Shown here piece by piece: positions 44,340-55,961 of a stretch of 64,000 nt of DNA. The stretch is taken from NCBI GenBank assembly GCA_047967505.1, contig CM106539.1. One strand, given 5' to 3'. How positions within the stretch are numbered: the stretch's first letter is position 1; every line of letters starts with the position of its first letter. A program made the position numbers and the translations under genes. The notes beneath the pieces are model-generated. The model ran no database searches. It saw only the letters and a program-made list of their open reading frames with translations, and was not told the origin of the DNA. Source of the stretch: Dipteris shenzhenensis (Eukaryota > Polypodiophyta > Polypodiopsida > Gleicheniales).

Positions 44340-47300
44340 GCATTACATTCCATCACACCCCTTTAATGTGAATGTCCTTCCTTTGTGTCAAACCAAGAGC
44401 TAGTCAGTGTTTCTCAAATAGCTCTTTACGAAGTGGTTTGGTAAAGATGTCTGCAACATTCTCTTTGCTATCACAATGCTACAATGTGATGTCACCAAGT
44501 AACACTCTTTCTCTGATGATGTGCTCTCTGACATCAATGTGCTTTGTCCTGGAGTGATATACTGGATTCTTGGCCAATGCTTGAGCCAATTGATTATCAT
44601 AGTATATTGTTGTTGACTTTGACTCATCAAAGTAATCTGTTTTTGACAATAGTCTTCTAAGCCATATAGCCTCACATGCACCTGTATGAGTGCTCTATAT
44701 TCTGCTTCAGTCAAAGATAAAGAAACAGTTGGCTGTTTGTTTAACAACCATGATATAGCACCTTGACCAAGGAAAAATGCATATCCCTATGTTGATCTCC
44801 TGGTCTCATGATCTCTAGCATAGTCACTATCACAGTATCCATGCAACCGTGGATGACTTCCTTTGTATTCTATCCCAAACTGTCTTGTACCTCTGATGCA
44901 TCTCAAGACTCTTTTGGCTGCATTCCAATGAAACTACTTTGGATTTGCCATAAACTATGCTAGTGAGCTTACTGCATAACAAATATATGGCTGAGTGATA
45001 GTTAGATATATAAGAGATCCAATGAGCTGCCTGTAGTACCTGTCATTGACTATAGGCTTTTTTGAATCTTTAGTACGTTTCAAACTCTGTTCCATGGGAG
45101 TGGCTACAATCTTGCAATTTGACATATGAAACTTCTTCAAGAGACTATCAACATACTTGAGTTGACTCGTGAATGTGCTATCTAAATCTCTCCAGAACTC
45201 AATTCCAAGACAATAGTGCATAAGTCCAAGATCTTTCATGTCGAACTCTGTAGATAAGTCTTGTTTCAGTTTTTTGATGAAGCTATCCTTGCTTCCTATC
45301 ACAATCAGATCATCTACGTACAAAAGTGCAATAGTAATGTCTTCCCCTTGAACTTTGTAGGAGAGAGTATGATCTGCATTGGATTTCATGTATCCCAAAT
45401 TAGCAGGATACTTATCAATTCTACTGTACCAGCTTTTGGGTGCTTACTTTAAGTCGTAGAGACTTTTCTTGAGATGGCAAACCTTATTCTCCTTTCCTAG
45501 TTCAACATAACATGCTGGTTGTTGCATGTAAATTTCCTCGTGTAGATAACCATTGAGAAATGCATTCTTGACATCGAGCTGGTACACATTCCATCTGCTG
45601 AGTGTCGCTAGTGATGTCAAAAACCATATGGAATCCATATTTGCTACTGGAGCATAAGTCTCATCATAGTTTTAACCATATTGTTGTGCAAATCCTTTTG
45701 TATCTTTGAATACTGCCATCTGGATTGTACTTCACTTTGTATACCCATTTGTTTGCTATGGCCTTCTTTCCTAGTGAAAGGTCGCATAATTCCCAAGTAT
45801 TATTCTTATATAAAGCACCATTTTTTCATTCATAGCAATTTGCCATTCTAGCTTGTTGTCTGCTAAATCTTTGAAGTACACTAGCCCTTCTGTAGCCATG
45901 ATGGTAGTCATAAGAGCATAATTGGTGGTTTTCACCTGAATTGCTTTGCCTTTCTGAGCATATGTCAATTTGGCTAGAGGTCTGCTTGGGGTGTTGCTGG
46001 CAATTTGTGCTCTTCTTCATCAACATGTTTTCCTGTAGATGACTGTGAGGTCGATGCTTCTATCTCCTATGTAGGTGAGGTTTTCCATTCGGATTCCTCA
46101 TCAAAGATTACATTTTTGAGATAATGACCTTGCGGTTGATGGTTTATATGCTTTGCTTTCTTCACTGTGGCCAACTATGATGCATTTGCATGACTTCGCA
46201 TCCAATTTCCTATGATGATCATCATGTATGTGAGCATATGCTATGCAACCAAATATGTGGAGATGCCCAATGTGTGGCTGTCTGGTTTTCTACAATGGCT
46301 TTGAATTCTTAAAATCTGGAAAACAGTTTAGATTTCTCTTTCAAAAAAGTAGACCCAACAATATCTGCTGTAGTCATCGATGAAAGTCAAGTAGTAAAGT
46401 GAACCATTGTTACTACGGGTCTGGGCATAACCCCATACATCTATATGTATCAAATGAAGAAGACCTCGTGCACGAGAGGTACTTCTACCAAAGTTGGTTT
46501 GCTTTTGTTTGTTGAAGTAGCATGCTTCGCAAACTTTTCCAAGAAACTATAGCTTCGGAATCCCAATTGCCATATTCTGATTCCTGAGAGCTAACAAGTA
46601 CTTGAAGTTGACATGACCATATCTCTTGTGCCATTTTGCAAATATTGGCATCTATTGCAATTGAGCTGACATGGCATGCTTATCTGGTACTATAGCTAGC
46701 ATTCTGTATAAGCGTCCTTCCTTGACACCTTTTGCTACTAGCTGACATCTTTTGGATTTATCTCTGATAGTGCATTCATCTCCGTCAAAGATGACTCTAT
46801 AATTGTGTTCCATCATTTGACCTCCTGAGACAAAAGGTGATTGCTAAGCTTCGGAACATAGAGCATATCTTTCACCAATCCTTTCATACCAATGAAATTG
46901 ATCATAGGGATAACACCTGTCCCTTGAACCGGATTCGGTGTATTGTCTACTATGTAGATGAAATTTTTCTGACCTTCTAATGGCTTCATTTCTGTGAACC
47001 ATTCCTGATGATTTGTCATGTGAGATGATGCACCGCTGTCGATATACCAAGGATCCTGTTCCACTTGGTCGACTTGATAGTTGAAATCCTCTTTGGGATT
47101 GCAATGAGTGTCTAGGTACACTGTATCAGTTTGCTGCATTTCCTCGCTTGCAAGAAACATATTCCCATGTTCATTTTCAAAATGACTATGACTAGAATGT
47201 CCACCACGATGATTTTCTCTACCTCAAAAATTCCCTCAATTACTGCTGGATTAATCGTCTTGGTCGTATTGCTTCTTGTGGCAATCTCTTTCATAGTGTC

Positions 47301-48225
47301 CAAACTTATGACAGTAGTTGCACTAAATGTTTGACACGTTGGTGGATGCATTCCCTCATCCTTGAAATCTTCCTCTGTTGGAATGATTTCCTCTTTGCTG
47401 ATTCTGATGCTGCTAAGGATGATGCTGATGTTGATGCTGATTCTGGCTTTGCTGATGATGACCACTTTTTTAATATGATCTTACCTATGCCTTTACCTTT
47501 GCCTCTGCTTTTGTTTGAATTTGTGAATGTCTGATCATTAGAATGACCTTTTTGTGCTTGAATTGCCTGAGTCTTGAGTTCTTCACCAAGTAGAACTGAC
47601 TGAAGTTCTTCCAGTGTCGGAATTTGCCATTGGATGGCAATACTCTAAACTAGATTCTTGTATCCCTCTCCTAGTCCATTTAGAATGACTTGAACCATCT
47701 CTGCGGGGTTCATAGTCTCTCCTACTACTGCAAGTTGATTATTGTAGTCTTTTATGCGAAGTACATAAGCATAACCGGTTTCACTGCTGTTGCAAAAACT
47801 CTGGTTCATTTGGTTTCTCAGGGTGAGAATCCTGGATGTGTTCTTGGACTCATAGAGAGTTGTGAACGTATCCCATGCTTCTTTCGATGTCTTGACTGTG
47901 TTGAGTTGTCCTAGCATGACATCTTGCACATTCTACTTTGATCAGATGATAGGCATACTTGTCTTTCTTATCCCATTTTGCCTGAGCTCGGGCGATGGCA
48001 GGATCTACTACAGGTGCGAAAACTATTTGTGTAGTTGTAGATCCCACTACTGGTGCTCTGACAATAGGTGGCTAGATCGTCCAATGGTCTAGGTGCAAAC
48101 CCATCGACATACTCCCATTTGTCCTAAAATACAAGAATAGTCTCCATTCGGTATTTCCATGTACCGTAATTGGAGTTGTCTAACTTAGCAAATGCCTCTA
48201 GATTGAGGTTGCTAGTCATAGACAT
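44340..48225 (-). pseudogene. inner copia gag-pol polyprotein, lightly decayed
   Basis: The start at 48225 gives MSMTSNLNLEAFAKLDNSNY, a copia Gag. Gag continues with KEAWDTFTTLYESKNTSRI and a knuckle CNYCHKFGHYERDC (about 47322-47281). The protease active site WYIDSGASSHMT is intact (about 47055). Integrase is scattered over frames (46800-46000). RT shows YQLDVKNAFLNGYLHEEIYM, LYDLK followed by a TAA at 45444-45446 (Gln expected) then APKSWYSRID, and an intact LLYVDDLIVIGS (about 45325). RNase H includes SLSLTEAEYRAL and the tail ADIFTKPLRKELFEKH. Size is normal for copia. At least ten stops or shifts make it inactive, but most catalytic motifs survive. Confidence 0.9.
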
Positions 48226-50917
48226 GGTGCAAGGAATGTACTCAAAAGTGTCATGAAAATCTCTGTATGAATCAACTACAAATACACTAACTATGCCAAG
48301 TGAAATCTCTAAACCGTCAGTGAAGATAGAACTGCAATATATAAAATTTGATCTATATTACAAGGCTTGTGGCAATGATGCTGAGAATAGCCAAGAGGCT
48401 TTACAAGGTTGAAATGATGTGCACAATGCCGTGAGATAGCCGAATAAGCTTTACAATGGTGGCATGTGTGTGTGAAATCAAGTGCTATTCGCCCACTAAA
48501 ACAATTTGCAATGCCTCTGTACTCTCTGAAGTCTGATTCACTGAATTGATGACATAAGGTTTCAGGTAATGTAATGATGTGAAACCATATGTGAGCGTAT
48601 GGACTGACTCTGAGTAGGTACTAGTCAGGAATTTCGGGCATGGCTTAGATTGGCAACTTGGGAAAATTCAAAGCGTCCCCTCTATGGTGATCTAGTCTAC
48701 TTTGATTTAGATCTATACCAACCATCGATCGATGAAAGAACAGTAAATAATTCCTTTTCTTTTGTTCTTTTTAAGTGTTGGGTCAAATGCGTCGATGTAG
48801 AGGTGAATGTGCATGAAGGAAGTGGTTTTGTCGGGGCGAAGCTCAAATGTGAGTGTAACTTGCACTGAAAGGTGCACATGATGTGACGAGCATGTAGAGC
48901 ACAAAAAAACGAGTGACTTTTCTTTTTGGAGCGCCCTCAAATTCTTCCTGGATCAAGAGATACGACTTGATCTAGGTGGAGGGGCAAAAGGAGTGCAAAT
49001 GGTGCTCAATGATGATGTGTCATTTTGGGTCACATGCAATGATGATGTGGCACTGTGCCTAGCAAGAGGTGTGCCAGTGGAGCCTTGTGCTGAGGTGGTA
49101 GGAGTGGTCACATGCAGTGACTGTGGAGCACTATGTGTGCCTATAGAGGTCCAGTGTGCCACATGGCACAGATGATGTGGTAGTTGATGATGTCAGCAAG
49201 GTGATGTGGCATTGATGACATGTTTAGATGATGTGGCAAGTGATGTAGCTATGCTGATGTGGTAGCTGATGTGGCAGTGATGACATGGCTGATGAGCTGG
49301 CAGGGTGACATGGCGAGATGATGTGGCCTGTTGACATGGCCTACTGATGTGACAAACATTGACTGGTCAATGTGCTAACGTGGCAATTGACTAGTCAATG
49401 CTGATGTGGTAGAGTGCTGGGTCACTGATGACATGGCATGTGGATAGGATGTTCCACGTGGCACATTGTAGACCTAACCTAGGTGTTACTTTATCTTGCC
49501 ACGTGTTGATTGCTGGGAAGCCGAAATCGTGACCACTAACCACTTCACCCAGGGTCAATTGCACTTGACCCTGGTTAAGCTCTATCTGCCATGTGTAGGA
49601 ATATTGGAGGTCGGAATCTAGCAAGGTACTGATAGAATTAGCTAGATTCCATCAACAAAACTTCAAAGATGCTGAGCTTGGGAGCCCGTGAGCTACATGT
49701 GTTGTCGCACGGCTATGGAGTTAGAGCCTAGCGCTGCGCGGGGTCGTGGATCGATCGATTGCTGCAAAGAAGGAGATGGGATAGCTGGTGCTGTTGAAGC
49801 TTGGTGATGGAGAGGCTTTGGTGTTGGTGCATACGAGAGCCATTTTTGTAGCTGGTCACATAAGGGCTGATGGGTGCAGATGATGATGTAGATGGGTTGG
49901 CAACAGTGATATTGTCCTTGTTGGGGTGCTATATGATGCTATTTGCAATCGAGGCTTGATGGAGCCTTAGAGCTCATAGGCAAACCTACAGAAGGTGTCG
50001 ATTGTAGTAGGAGAAGGCTCGTGGACTATGGGTTGGCTCTCGAATGATTGGTGTAGGTAACCCGTGTCATGAGTCCTTGGGCTGTTACTGGCATTCGTTG
50101 TCATGGCTGTTGTTTGGCTTGCCTTGCCTTGCCTTGCTTATGAGCAGCAAGGTAGCTACTCGTTGTTGCTGAAGACTACAAGGTTTGATGGCAGGCGTGC
50201 TTGTGAGCTTGTTGGATGCTGCAAGTCGAAGGCATTATAGCCAAAAGGTCATTGGAAATGTCCTCATCCGGAGCAGCACAGCTATGTTTGCTGGTGGGCG
50301 CTGCTTGCCATTAGAGAGGCGACAGACTAGCTTTCATTGGAGCTCATTGAAGGAGCTTGAGTCGGGCTGCTATGGTGCAGCTCGTTGGGTGGCATGTAGT
50401 TGAGCTAGACAATGGAGCTGCGTAGATGGCGTCGTCTATTGTGGGTTCAATAAATGGTGCTTGGAGAGCATATGGGCTGCTTCAACTTGATTGCTAAATT
50501 ACTGGTGATGGCTGTTTGTTGCATGCAGGGCTGCAATGGACCTCGTTGAAGAGCAGCATGTGTAGATTTGTTGATGAAGATCCGGCCAGAGCCTCTCTCT
50601 CTCTCTCAGTCATTGAGGATAAGAGCCTCTCTGTCACACAAAAACTCTCTCATAGGATCAAAATTTCTCTCAAAGAACTCTTCAATAAAGTGACACTTAC
50701 ACTCTCTATCACAAAGTAGTTTGCACAATATCACAGAAGGAAATGAGTTCTCTCTCTCTCTCAAATCGTAAACTGAAATGTCTCACTAGACGGAAATTTT
50801 CTCTTGAAGAAAGGAAATGAATGGAGTGAAGATTAATGGAAATCTCACAATCACTCAAGAACTCTCAATCACTCTCTCACTCTCAAGAATCACAATGCCT
50901 CAGCGGAAGGCAAGGGA
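48226..50917 (-). other. 2.7-kb leader of the inner copia element
   Basis: No protein recognised. Unusually long for a copia leader. It contains the TGATGTGGCA repeats listed separately and a short CT run (50581-50610). Confidence 0.65.
49011..49440. repeat. interspersed TGATGTGGCA / TGACATGGC repeats
   Basis: More than a dozen imperfect copies of a ten-base motif at uneven spacing in the leader of the inner copia element. Densest at 49185-49345. Confidence 0.75.
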
Positions 50918-50929
50918 GGTCTGATACCA
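50918..50929 (-). promoter_or_regulatory. primer binding site, tRNA-iMet, inner copia
   Basis: Minus strand TGGTATCAGACC, adjoining the 5' LTR. Confidence 0.92.
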
Positions 50930-51186
50930 TGACAAAATATGAAGAGGGGAGAGGAGAAGAGTGGAGATGAGGAGAGAGAGCACAGCTAGAGAGCACACCA
51001 CAAATGACTAACTGTACACTAGATTTAGTTGAAAAAATAGAATATATACAAACCCATTTAGGATTAGGGTTGGGGGATCTAACCCTTTCCTTTATAGCAC
51101 TCTATAAGGTTAGTGCTATGCACATATGATCACGTGATGGTGCTATGCACACATGATCACATGATATTGAGCGTGAACTCTCAACA
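50930..51186 (-). repeat. 5' LTR of the inner copia element
   Basis: 257 bp, same length as 44009-44265 and about 96% alike. Confidence 0.94.
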
Positions 51187-51191
51187 AGATG
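51187..51191. repeat. target-site duplication AGATG, right
   Basis: Identical to 44004-44008. Confidence 0.92.
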
Positions 51192-51925
51192 TGTGCAGTA
51201 ATTATCAAAATTTTTGATGGAGCATGAATTACTAATAAGGTCCCAATTAGCAATACATGACAGAGCAATCGAATGCAGCTTTGCATAGCTCTGCAAGCCA
51301 AAATCTAGAATGACAAGCAAGGTTGGCCATACAACGACAATAGAAATTGTGCACAACAGACCGCTACTAAGAAATACCACAGCATCAACTATATGCTTGA
51401 GTTCCACCTCAAGTTTCCAAATGAGGATAGACTGCCGCCTTCTGTATGTAACCGTCATCTTACACTCCCTCCTCTTTCTAAATGAAAGATGCTTAGTACA
51501 GCGCATTACTCGAGCTAATGGATCGAGACTCAATTTCCCGGCAATGAAGAAAATTCTCAAGCCTCTTTCGCTAAGCTTTTTCTGGTCAATTGCAAAAGCT
51601 CCTCCTTTGAGAGAGCTAGGTTGGTCAAACAATCTTTCTACTCCTCAGTGAAGGCCTGTCTACATCTAGTCTCCCCATCTGCTCTTGCATGAGTAGCTCA
51701 ACCTCCAATCTATATCTTGTTTGAGGCTCTGAATCGATTCTCAATCACACATTCTTTGCTATTGCAACACTCTCCTACAACTGCCTTGTAGAGCAAACAA
51801 ATCTAGATGATGTCTACCCAAAATCTCCTCGTGAATGAGAGAATCGAGCTCTCCAAAGCTCCCAATAGATCTCTCAAAGCAGTGCCCATGCTCCTCTCAC
51901 TGAGCTCCTTGCAGATCGAATGTCA
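51192..51925 (-). other. leader of the outer copia element, 5' part
   Basis: Non-coding. Continuous with 42435-44003 before the inner insertion. Open frames here (for example 51102-51632) have no known domain. Confidence 0.6.
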
Positions 51926-51939
51926 TGGGCTCTAATATG
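51926..51939 (-). promoter_or_regulatory. degenerate tRNA-Met primer site, outer copia
   Basis: Minus strand CATATTAGAGCCC three bases inside the LTR end; the family form is TGGTATCAGAGC. Confidence 0.7.
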
Positions 51940-51942
51940 AGT

Positions 51943-52089
51943 TGTGAGAGAGGAGAGCATGCATGAAGGGATAAGGAGACACTAGAAGTGGTGGAGCAAA
52001 AGCTACTCCAGCTTATTCCTCTATTATATATATATGAGTATATATGGGCCCTATACAAGTGGGTGGGCACATTGCCCTTTACCCCAACA
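51943..52089 (-). repeat. 5' LTR of the outer copia element
   Basis: 147 bp, about 95% like 39095-39241. Confidence 0.94.
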
Positions 52090-52094
52090 TACTA
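52090..52094. repeat. target-site duplication TACTA, right
   Basis: Identical to 39090-39094. Confidence 0.92.
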
Positions 52095-53900
52095 CAACTT
52101 GAAGACAAAGATAACCGAATTTAGTTGAGCAATGCCATAAGTTATGGGTCATGCAAGATACCTATATACAAAAACTTGCATGAACCTCACCAGAAATGGC
52201 TACACCCAAGCAAACAATGACCCATACATACATACGTACATACGTACAAACAAAATAAAACAAACAAACATGCATGCATGCACGTGTGCAAGCGCATGTG
52301 CACATGCACACACACATACATATATAGGTATATTTGTAGATCTATAGATATAGATATCTAAATATATGGAGTTTTAACGATGTTAAATTAATACTCATTT
52401 GATTTTTGAATTTTCTTCTCGTTTTTGCTATTCCATATTTGATAAGGTTTGTTTGGCTATCTATTTTTTGAGTGCTCTTATTGACACCTCTCCTAGATGT
52501 AAGTTTTAATGAAAGTGGATTAGTACATTATTTCATAGAATTTGACTTATTAGGTTTGTATGTCTAAGAATGGCTTTACATCGGCATTTGCATTGTTAGT
52601 TCTTTCTTTGACAAATATTTAACTAAATAAATATAGAGACTTAGAGGGTTGAATATATATTTAGAATTATATATATGTACACACACACACATGTAGAAAA
52701 AACATGGGTCCTTTAATACAAATAGAAAAGACCACGACCAAGTGTGTGTCATAGGGTATGATGGATCAGACTCCACCCTATGAATTTTTGCAAAGTTCAA
52801 TGAACTTTCATGCTTACCAAATCAATGATGGTGGATAGATTCTCCTAACATCCATCACGACATCCATCGTGAACAATTTCTTTTTGCTTATTCCACAAAA
52901 CAGTTGATGTGGATCACATATTGAATACAAATGTGATTAGCATACAACTACAATGTGCTTATATTTGGAGTACTTGTTCCTCTTAATCTATTTTATTCTT
53001 TACTTCTATGATCATTTTTTAGCACCTTGATTTCTGACTTTTTGGCATCATGTTGTATGCATCTTTATTCATGGATGATGAATTTTACTCATCCTTTCAT
53101 CTGCAAAAGGAATTGAGTTCCTTTCGTTAGCAATAGTTTTAGAACGTTTGTTGTTGTATTGAGGTGTTTAAGCCCTATGATACTTATTACAATCTTTGAA
53201 TAGAATTTCATAAAGGCTTCTAATTTATGTTCCTTTTTGCTTTACAAAGCGGTCTCTCTAGCACCTTTTATGCTCTTTGAATGAATTAAACTTGATAATG
53301 CTTTTAGATTTTTTTATTTTTGTTCTAAAAAGTAGTTTGATAGAGGTCAAATTTGGTTTTTACATGCTGGATTTCTTGTAGGTAAAGCTCAACTAATGGT
53401 CCTAGGAGACTATTGAGTGGTTGTTGGTTTGATTGAGTTTTTAGGTGGTTATGGTGGACTAGACCTTAGAGTGGTTTGAAGGTCCTTTTAACAGTTGGGT
53501 TTGGAGAGAGGTTTGAGTGCTTAATTTACATGGGCTTAGTAGGGTGGACTCAAAGTAATAGTAGTAACTTCTTTTGAGCTGTTTGCTTTGACCTTGTCAT
53601 TTTTGGTGGTTTATTATGAGTTAATAGACCTATATGGTGTCAGCATGGAATTATTTTTTAGCTGACTTGGTGTTTTGGCTTCTCACCACGTTGATGGTGC
53701 TCCTGTTCTCTCCATTGAGCTCAGGCTACCAAAGTTGGAGTCCTTTTCTTCCCTTCTATTGAAATCTAGGAGCATGGCTATGATCTTTTGTTTGGTTTGC
53801 CACCCGGTAGCGTATCACCTTGGCTTGGCATGTGTGTGTCTCCATCATATGGTCGTTGGTTCATCAACACCCCCCTAATTTAGAAATTAAGCTAATAAAA
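52095..53900. other. AT-rich non-coding stretch
   Basis: No transposon or gene recognised. 52210-52345 holds alternating purine-pyrimidine runs (ACATAC, GCATGC, GTGCAC, ATAT), and a short AC run lies at about 52679-52691. Confidence 0.6.
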
Positions 53901-55783
53901 ATAACATGTTTGGATCTCTTCTCCTCATACAACTCTCTCTGTAATGCCTTTAGATGTTTTGTAAGATGCTAACCCTAGTGGACTCTCCAATCCTTAAATG
54001 TTCTGAGAATGGATGCTCCAGTGTTACCACTACTTTTTCTTGGACCTTTGCCCTCATATCTTTCATGTAATTGTGCAAATGATTTTGTAGCTATTCAAAA
54101 CTTTTACTAGTCATATAAACACTCCCTCTATCTCCAAGGTGTCCTCATCATTCATGGATTTTATTTGACTCTCTACATTCATTAAAGCATTCAGTCTCTC
54201 CTGTAGCAAGGTATTCTTTATTCTGACTTGGGCATTTCCTTCCATCAATTGTCTTAACTCTTTTGATAGAGTACTCCACCTCTGTGAGCCATTGATGTAC
54301 ATCCTATAAAATACTAGTTTTAGCAGCCACCAATTGCTACAATCTCTTAGTTTTCTAAAAAATGATAACATTCTATTTCTGAAGTTCTACCAAAGCTAAT
54401 GCATTTTCTTCTTCTTTCCTCTTTGCTTCCCTCTATTTTTGTAGTATCTATTCTCTTTCTTGCATCCACACTGAGTTTTCCTCTATGACCTATTTCACTT
54501 TTGTTTGCAGTCATTTTAAGCTTATTGTGCACATGTTTTTTGAATTTCTCATGCCCACCTCTAAATGCCTTATGCATGTCTCTCAGTTTCCAATTCTTTT
54601 ACCAATAATTGTGCATTTTGCATTTGCATTTTTTGCTATTGATGATAACTAGATTAACAGCTTGCTCAGCCTGCTCTTCAGATATTGTAGTCGATTCACC
54701 TGATGCAATGAAGGCATATTTGGCTAGCTTGGCACATGCATCTTTGTTGGACGAATGTTCTACCAATCACTTGGTCATTTAGGGGATGGAATAATAATGT
54801 CTTGAGGTTTCTCTTCTAGCTTTTCCTCAATAGGCATGCTAGGCACTTCCTCCACTCTTTTTATAGACTTGTCTTCTACATCCCCTATCCGTTCTTTGTG
54901 TTTTTGTTTTGTAAGAGGCACTTCATTCTCCTTTCGCAAAACTTCACCCATAATTCTATAATGAATAATACTAGCCCAATTATATTTATGACCATTTTCA
55001 ACAGATGAAAAGACTAATTGGTCTTTGAAATATAATCATATTTTGTGAGAAATAAAACTCTTTCCAGAAACCAAAGGAACTGCTTCCATCTTACTTGACT
55101 TCTATAATTTTTTATCATGTAGTGCAAGCATGTATTTTGAGGCATCCCCCAATCTAGCTACCATTTGTTGTATGGTACATTTTACTTCTACTTTAGTAGG
55201 AGCATCTAGGCGCAAAGGTGACTGGAAAAATTTTGATCTCCTCTATAAGCTATGCACCCAGTGCCAAATATCTGCTTGTGACTCTTGTAACCTGGCAAAC
55301 TACTCATTTGCCTGCAAATTGATTTGCCATTTCCACCACTAGCACCGGTGGTATCCTTTTAATTCAATATTTTATAAGTAGACGAGCTTCTCTAACTTGT
55401 TCTCATCCAAGTAAAGCTTAAAATCAATAAGGGGTGATGATTCCACAATGGCATATTGACTTACTCATTTGGCCTATTTGAGCTTGGACTCCACCACCTC
55501 TTCTTTGACTTCTCCCAACTTCTAAGCTTTTGATTAAAGGGTCCGGGATGGTTTGAAAGAAACTTTGCATGTGCCCATACTTCTAGTGTGTGTTTGTGAG
55601 TCAGAGATTACCTGATCTTGTGAAGTAGCACTCAGGATATCTACTATTGGCAACGGTCAACTTGTGCATACAAGTCCTCCCATGTTGGGTTTTGAATCAA
55701 TGGACTTGACCTCCTACACTATGTAACTGATCTCGAGGATTAGGATGCTATTGATATGAATATAGGAATCAAACATCTATAGT
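53901..55783 (-). pseudogene. unrecognised degenerate coding stretch
   Basis: On the minus strand, protein-like pieces recur across frames: YAIVESSPLIDFKLYLDENK (about 55450), VEVKCTIQQMVARLGDASKY and MLALHDKKL (about 55190-55120), SFISHKI and FSSVENGHKYNWASIIHYRI (about 55000), then Lys/Glu-rich MGEVLRKENEVPLTKQKHKE and IKRVEEVPSMPIEEKLEEKP (54950-54820). Still Lys/Glu-rich helical parts follow (54577-54111). Composition and length suggest one decayed protein with an ordered N-terminal part and a long coiled-coil C-terminus. I do not recognise it. The minus-strand LINE is inserted just upstream of its first visible piece. A transposon ORF or a dead host gene are both possible. Confidence 0.4.
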
Positions 55784-55796
55784 TTAAACCATCTCT
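55784..55796. repeat. target-site duplication of the minus-strand LINE, left
   Basis: TTAAACCATCTCT, identical to 62813-62825. Confidence 0.93.
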
Positions 55797-55829
55797 CTTT
55801 TATTTTTTTATTTTTTTCTTTTTTTTCCA
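55797..55829 (-). other. poly(A) tail of the minus-strand LINE
   Basis: Seen as T-rich sequence on the plus strand, with a few interruptions. It adjoins the left target duplication. Confidence 0.85.
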
Positions 55830-55961
55830 AATAAAGGAACCTTCTATTAATGCTTGAAAGATTTTCATACAAGACAGTAGCCTCGAAGGTGCTAAGTATG
55901 GAGAAAACCAAAAAAGGTTGAAAGAAAAACTGGCCTGTTCTAGCGAAACCCAACTCATTAC

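Larger units (their letters stand above)
44009..51186 (-). mobile_element. inner Ty1/copia element, minus strand
   Basis: 7,178 bp with two 257-bp LTRs, perfect AGATG target duplications, a canonical tRNA-Met primer site and a purine tract. It is inserted in the leader of the outer copia element, in the same orientation. Order on the minus strand: 5' LTR, primer site, a long 2.7-kb leader, gag, protease, integrase, RT, RNase H, 3' LTR. LTRs differ at about 10 of 257 positions by eye (roughly 4%), a little less than the host element's LTRs, as expected for a later insertion. The polyprotein has a modest number of stops and frameshifts. Confidence 0.95.
39095..52089 (-). mobile_element. outer Ty1/copia element, minus strand, with nested insertion
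   Basis: It spans 12,995 bp between TACTA duplications. Its own sequence is about 5.8 kb once the inner element (44009-51186) and one 5-bp duplicate are removed. The LTRs are identical in length (147 bp), unusually short for an autonomous copia element. On the minus strand the order is 5' LTR (52089-51943), degenerate primer site, leader, gag (from 42434), protease, integrase, an incomplete RT region, purine tract and 3' LTR (39241-39095). Integrase before RT defines Ty1/copia. LTRs differ at about 7 of 147 positions by eye. The coding region is decayed, and the RT active site and RNase H are not found. Confidence 0.94.
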
